Assembly: GCF_963259705.1 (NCBI RefSeq)
Contig: NC_081841.1
Coordinates: forward strand, 113,806,979 to 113,870,978
Source: Myotis daubentonii
Taxonomy: Eukaryota > Chordata > Mammalia > Chiroptera > Vespertilionidae
DNA length: 64,000 nt
Direction of reading: 5' to 3'
Shown here: piece after piece, positions 60,861 through 64,000 of the stretch
Numbering within the stretch: the first letter of the stretch is position 1
How the letters are laid out: the number at the start of each line of letters is the position of its first letter
Notes under the pieces: generated by a model
What the model was told of the DNA's origin: nothing
Seen by the model: the letters and a program-made list of their open reading frames with translations, nothing else
Databases searched by the model: none
Position numbers and translations under genes: made by a program

Positions 60861-61935
60861 TTCTCCTGCCCGTCCCCACTCCTCCCAACACCCCTCGCCA
60901 CCCTCCCTTACCCAGCCCTCACCCCTCACCCCTTACCGCTTACCCCAGAGACTTCTCATTTTCTACCTGGAGCCTGAGACCAAAGTAAGATTGTTACCAG
61001 CAGAGATATAAGACCAACAAATCTCATATCCACTCTGATGGTCACTGTTACGTGCCCTGTGTTCCTTATTAGCTTTTCAAAGTAAAGAGGATAATTTCGC
61101 CCATGGACTGCACCAGAACAACTGGTTTGCCCTGGCATAGGCAGAAGAAAATCTATTCACTCTTGAGTAGTAAATGGTGTTAAAAAGAGTTATATAATTA
61201 TGTGGATTGTCATTTTCTTACACATATTTATTTGCTTAACAGCCATTAAGATTTAATATTATCTAATCTAACAGAGATACAATTTTATGGGCACTGAGCA
61301 ACATTAATGTAGAACCTTGCCTCAAGGCCTGACTACACCCTAGGTAGCCTGGCTTTTGAAGTCACTATGGACTCCTACTAATACTCTTAAGAAATGCCAG
61401 CAACATACTGAGAACTTTTGATTCTCCATCAGCCAGGAGCTCTTCATAGAAAAGGCATTTACTGCAGAAGTGAAAGTAGAATAAAGCCACATAGGACGTA
61501 TTCAATTTGCTCCTGTGCATAAGAAAAATCAGTCCTCCAAAAGGTCCAGGTAACCCAGAAATGTACTAGTAAATGTAAGGCCTTGTACTTAACTGCTTTG
61601 TCAAGTTCTCAAAGCACTGCATTTTCCTTCCATGGTAGTTGTCATGTTTGCATTATCATACTGTTGTAGTTAAGCAATGACCTTGTTTAAAACAGCATTT
61701 GTAGAAGAACCTTAAACTCGAATTTAAATCAACTTTCTACATCTGACCCATTTACCTCTGCTCCAGGCTAGATGTTAAGCTTGAGATTGCTCTGAGTGTG
61801 AAATACCAGGAAACATTTGGACTGCTAAAAGATATAGATTGTGTTTGATGTGTTTACTGCAAGTAAACTAATTAGATCCTCAGAATTGATACCACTCAGA
61901 AGTGGCTCACTTTTTTCTTAGTGTTGTTAAACCTC
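60861..61935. other. Upstream of SMAD9, nothing recognised
   Basis: Non-repetitive, AT-richer sequence upstream of the CpG island; no coding signal identified. Confidence 0.5.
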
Positions 61936-62155
61936 ATTGGAGGATATTTTTTTCATTGATTTTTTAGAGATAATGGAAGGGAGGGGGAGAGACACAAAAA
62001 GAGAAACAACATCGACTGGTTGCCTTCCCCCTCGAGCCCTGATCGATCCTGCTGGAGATTGAGTCTGCAACCAAGGTCCGTGCCCTTGGCCAGAATCAAA
62101 CCCAAGATCCTTTAGTCCCAGGGCCAACATGCCAACAACTGAGCAGAAGAGGCCC
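61936..62155 (-). mobile_element. Ves-type SINE
   Basis: Reversed SINE: the left part TTTTTAGAGATAATGGAAGG is the tail side. CATCGACTGGTTGCCTTCC and GACCTTGGTTGCAGACTCAA (minus strand) are the body. The head, CAACTGAGC reversed, is at about 62140. Confidence 0.82.
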
Positions 62156-62170
62156 ACTCTTTAAAAAATA

Positions 62171-62574
62171 TCCTGTATAATAAAATCCTAATATGCTAGG
62201 TGTCCAGTTGTCTGTTCAACCAATCAAAGTGTAATATGCTAATGATATGCTAAGGTCGCTCAACCGCTCACTATGATGTGCAATGACCACCAGAGGGCAG
62301 ACACTCCGGCTGGTAGATTAGCTTGCTGCTGGGGTCTGGCCGATCAGGACTGAGCGAGACAGGCCGGACACTCCCTGGAGCTCTCCCACAGTCCCTCCTT
62401 GGCTGGCCAACCTCCTGCGTCCCTCTCCAGCCCCGATCATGCAATGGTGGGGTCCTTCAGCCTGGCCTGCGCCCTCTCACAGTCCAGGATCCCTCGGGGG
62501 ATGTCAGAGATCCGGTTTCGGCCTGATCCCGCAGAGACCTCACTGGTGCACAAATTTGTGCACCAGACCTCTAG
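62171..62574 (+). mobile_element. Helitron (404 bp)
   Basis: 5' end TCCTGTATAATAAAATCCTAA after A, HeliBat-type ATGATGTGCAATGACCACCA, 3' hairpin GGTGCACAAATTTGTGCACC, then AGACCTCTAG before T. It lies upstream of SMAD9. Confidence 0.9.
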
Positions 62575-62599
62575 TTATTAAGAAAAGAAGTAGCGAATC

Positions 62600-63476
62600 C
62601 CAGGAACAACACAGAGCAGGGTAATGATTAAAGAACCAGCTCTGGACAGTTGACCTCCCCAAACCAGTTTTAAGTGCAACAGAGAAAATAAGCCCTTGCT
62701 ACTGGATAGAGAAGCCGTATAGCCTCAGAGGCCCACCCAAAAACACTGCCACCGAGAGGCTGAGCCACAAACTGACTCTTACCTAAACACAAATTACTGC
62801 GGTCTGGGACACAAATACGGCCTGCTTTAAAATCAGGACTATAGTTTACAACACGGAGGAACAGTGTATCGCAGGGAAATTCAGCACTCTCCTGAATACC
62901 TGACAGGACTAAGGTGAGCCAGACTGACGAGTAGAACTGAAGGACCTTCACTACTGCAAAATTTTTTTTCACCTTTTAACTAAGAAACCAATTTTTTTTT
63001 CTTCTTCTTTTTCCATCACCTGATTTTACCCTTTTAATTACTACATTTTTATTTTTAACCAATATTATTACTGCTACGATTTTACCATTTTTTGAAGTGC
63101 CATTTTATTTTCTCTTTATTTTATTTTGGGATTAGTGTTCTCCATTCTATTTTCATCATTCCTTTAGCATCAATTTTCCCTACCTCAATTTTACCTCTAT
63201 GCTAAAACCCTTTCCCTCACTTTTCCCCTTTTGTTGTCCTGTTTCTCTTACCCTATTCCTGCTTTAGATTTTCCCTATTCCTTCTGTTTACCTCCTGTCA
63301 AAATTTCACCCTACTTATATATCCTATTTCCAATCCACTGCTCTAAATCCTTATACACATATCCCTTACCTTTCTTCACTATCCAAAATTTTTTTCTCTT
63401 CTTTTACCTTTCTATTGTTTTGTTGCTATTTGCTTGATTGTTGAGAATATTGTTTTTTGTGTGTGTGTTGTGTGTG

Positions 63477-63513
<37 letters not shown>

Positions 63514-64000
63514 AGGATTGCTTGTGAGGTTGTTTTGCTTTTTCTTATTATTTTTACCTGCTGGTTTTTCGCCTCCTGACAACACCCCCCCACCCCCCCC
63601 ACCCCCCGGTTATTTTTGTGCTTCTGTTTTCCCTTGCCACTCTTGATATTATTGGTTGTTTCTAGTTTGCATTCATCTCCAGGGAGCTGTTGCGGGAATT
63701 TGTTGGGATTAGTGGCGGTTATATCAGAGTTTTCTCCTCATATAAATAGTCTCTTCCCCTCTTCTACTTCATTTTCTCTTTTCACTCTTTTTTTTCCCTT
63801 CTTTTTTTTTCTTTTCCACATCCTTTTTCCCAATTTCATTTTTGCACTCCTTTTTTTTCCTACTTTTCTTTTCCTTTTTCTCTTATATCTTTTTCTCTTC
63901 CTTCTTCCTTATCCCCTAATTCTCTTAATTTGGGTGGTCACCTTTATTTGGAGTTATTAATATTGTGAATATATTTCTGTTCAGTGCCTGGTACATGGTG
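62600..64000 (+). mobile_element. 5' region of another L1, running off the right edge
   Basis: From about 63140 on it matches the pyrimidine-rich 5' UTR of the L1 at 26099 (CTTACCCTATTCCTGCTTTA, TTTCACCCTACTTATATATC, GGGTGGTCACCTTTATTTGG, ending TATTGTGAATATATTTCTGT). The first 500 bp are less certain. It contains (TG)n at 63455-63512 and a C-run at 63585-63607. ORF1 would start just past the edge. Confidence 0.8.

Noticed and set aside
59934..60988. Open frames of 80-165 codons in the CpG island
   Set aside because: GC-rich composition removes stops; no similarity or codon pattern supports a protein, and the region fits a promoter with non-coding exon 1.

Overview
This window is mammalian nuclear DNA, almost certainly from a vesper (vespertilionid) bat. 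The evidence is about fifteen non-autonomous Helitrons with HeliBat-type ends (5' TC, 3' hairpin plus CTAG, inserted between A and T), five tRNA-derived Ves-type SINEs, and several LINE-1/HAL1 and class II ERV insertions. Helitron amplification on this scale is known among mammals only in vesper bats. The genus cannot be fixed from the sequence.

The one authentic gene is SMAD9 (SMAD8, a BMP receptor-regulated SMAD), on the minus strand. A CpG island with a probable non-coding first exon lies at about 59.6-60.9 kb. Exon 2 (start codon and MH1 domain) is at 32544-32955, exon 3 (linker) at 17041-17298, and exon 5 (start of the MH2 domain) at 3403-3624; the last exons lie beyond the left edge. 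Exon 4, the 37-codon linker cassette that human SMAD9 can skip, survives only as a 110-bp relic (6312-6421) with a 1-bp deletion, an in-frame stop and neither splice site. Exons 3 and 5 are in phase, so only the short isoform appears possible here.

Left part (0-23 kb): a class II ERV env fragment with its 3' LTR at the edge; a composite Helitron with a 47-bp satellite; exon 5; a Ves SINE split by a Helitron; the exon 4 relic; then a head-to-tail run of four Helitrons (6916-12645). The second of these carries an MLT1 piece, an ERV LTR piece and a TFPT retropseudogene. Then follow MER5A, Ves, an old L1, another composite Helitron, exon 3, a solo class II LTR, two more Helitrons and an MLT1A LTR.

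Middle part (23-50 kb): a nested stack in which an old HAL1/L1 is broken by a Helitron, a SINE, an internally deleted L1 and a 6-kb L1. Then exon 2, a Helitron, minus-strand L1 pieces, a hAT relic, a pogo-like transposon, a FADS2-like retropseudogene, and a long L1 with a repeat-rich 5' region that is itself interrupted by a second solo LTR.

Right part (50-64 kb): a HAL1-like (ORF1-only) element, L1 fragments, an old L1 split by a solo LTR that holds another composite Helitron, an ERV-like LTR, the SMAD9 CpG island, and upstream DNA with Ves, a Helitron and the start of another L1. I found no prokaryote-type system, CRISPR array or RNA gene. The notable signals are the SMAD9 exon loss, the architecture of the Helitrons, and inverted repeats flanking SMAD9 exons.
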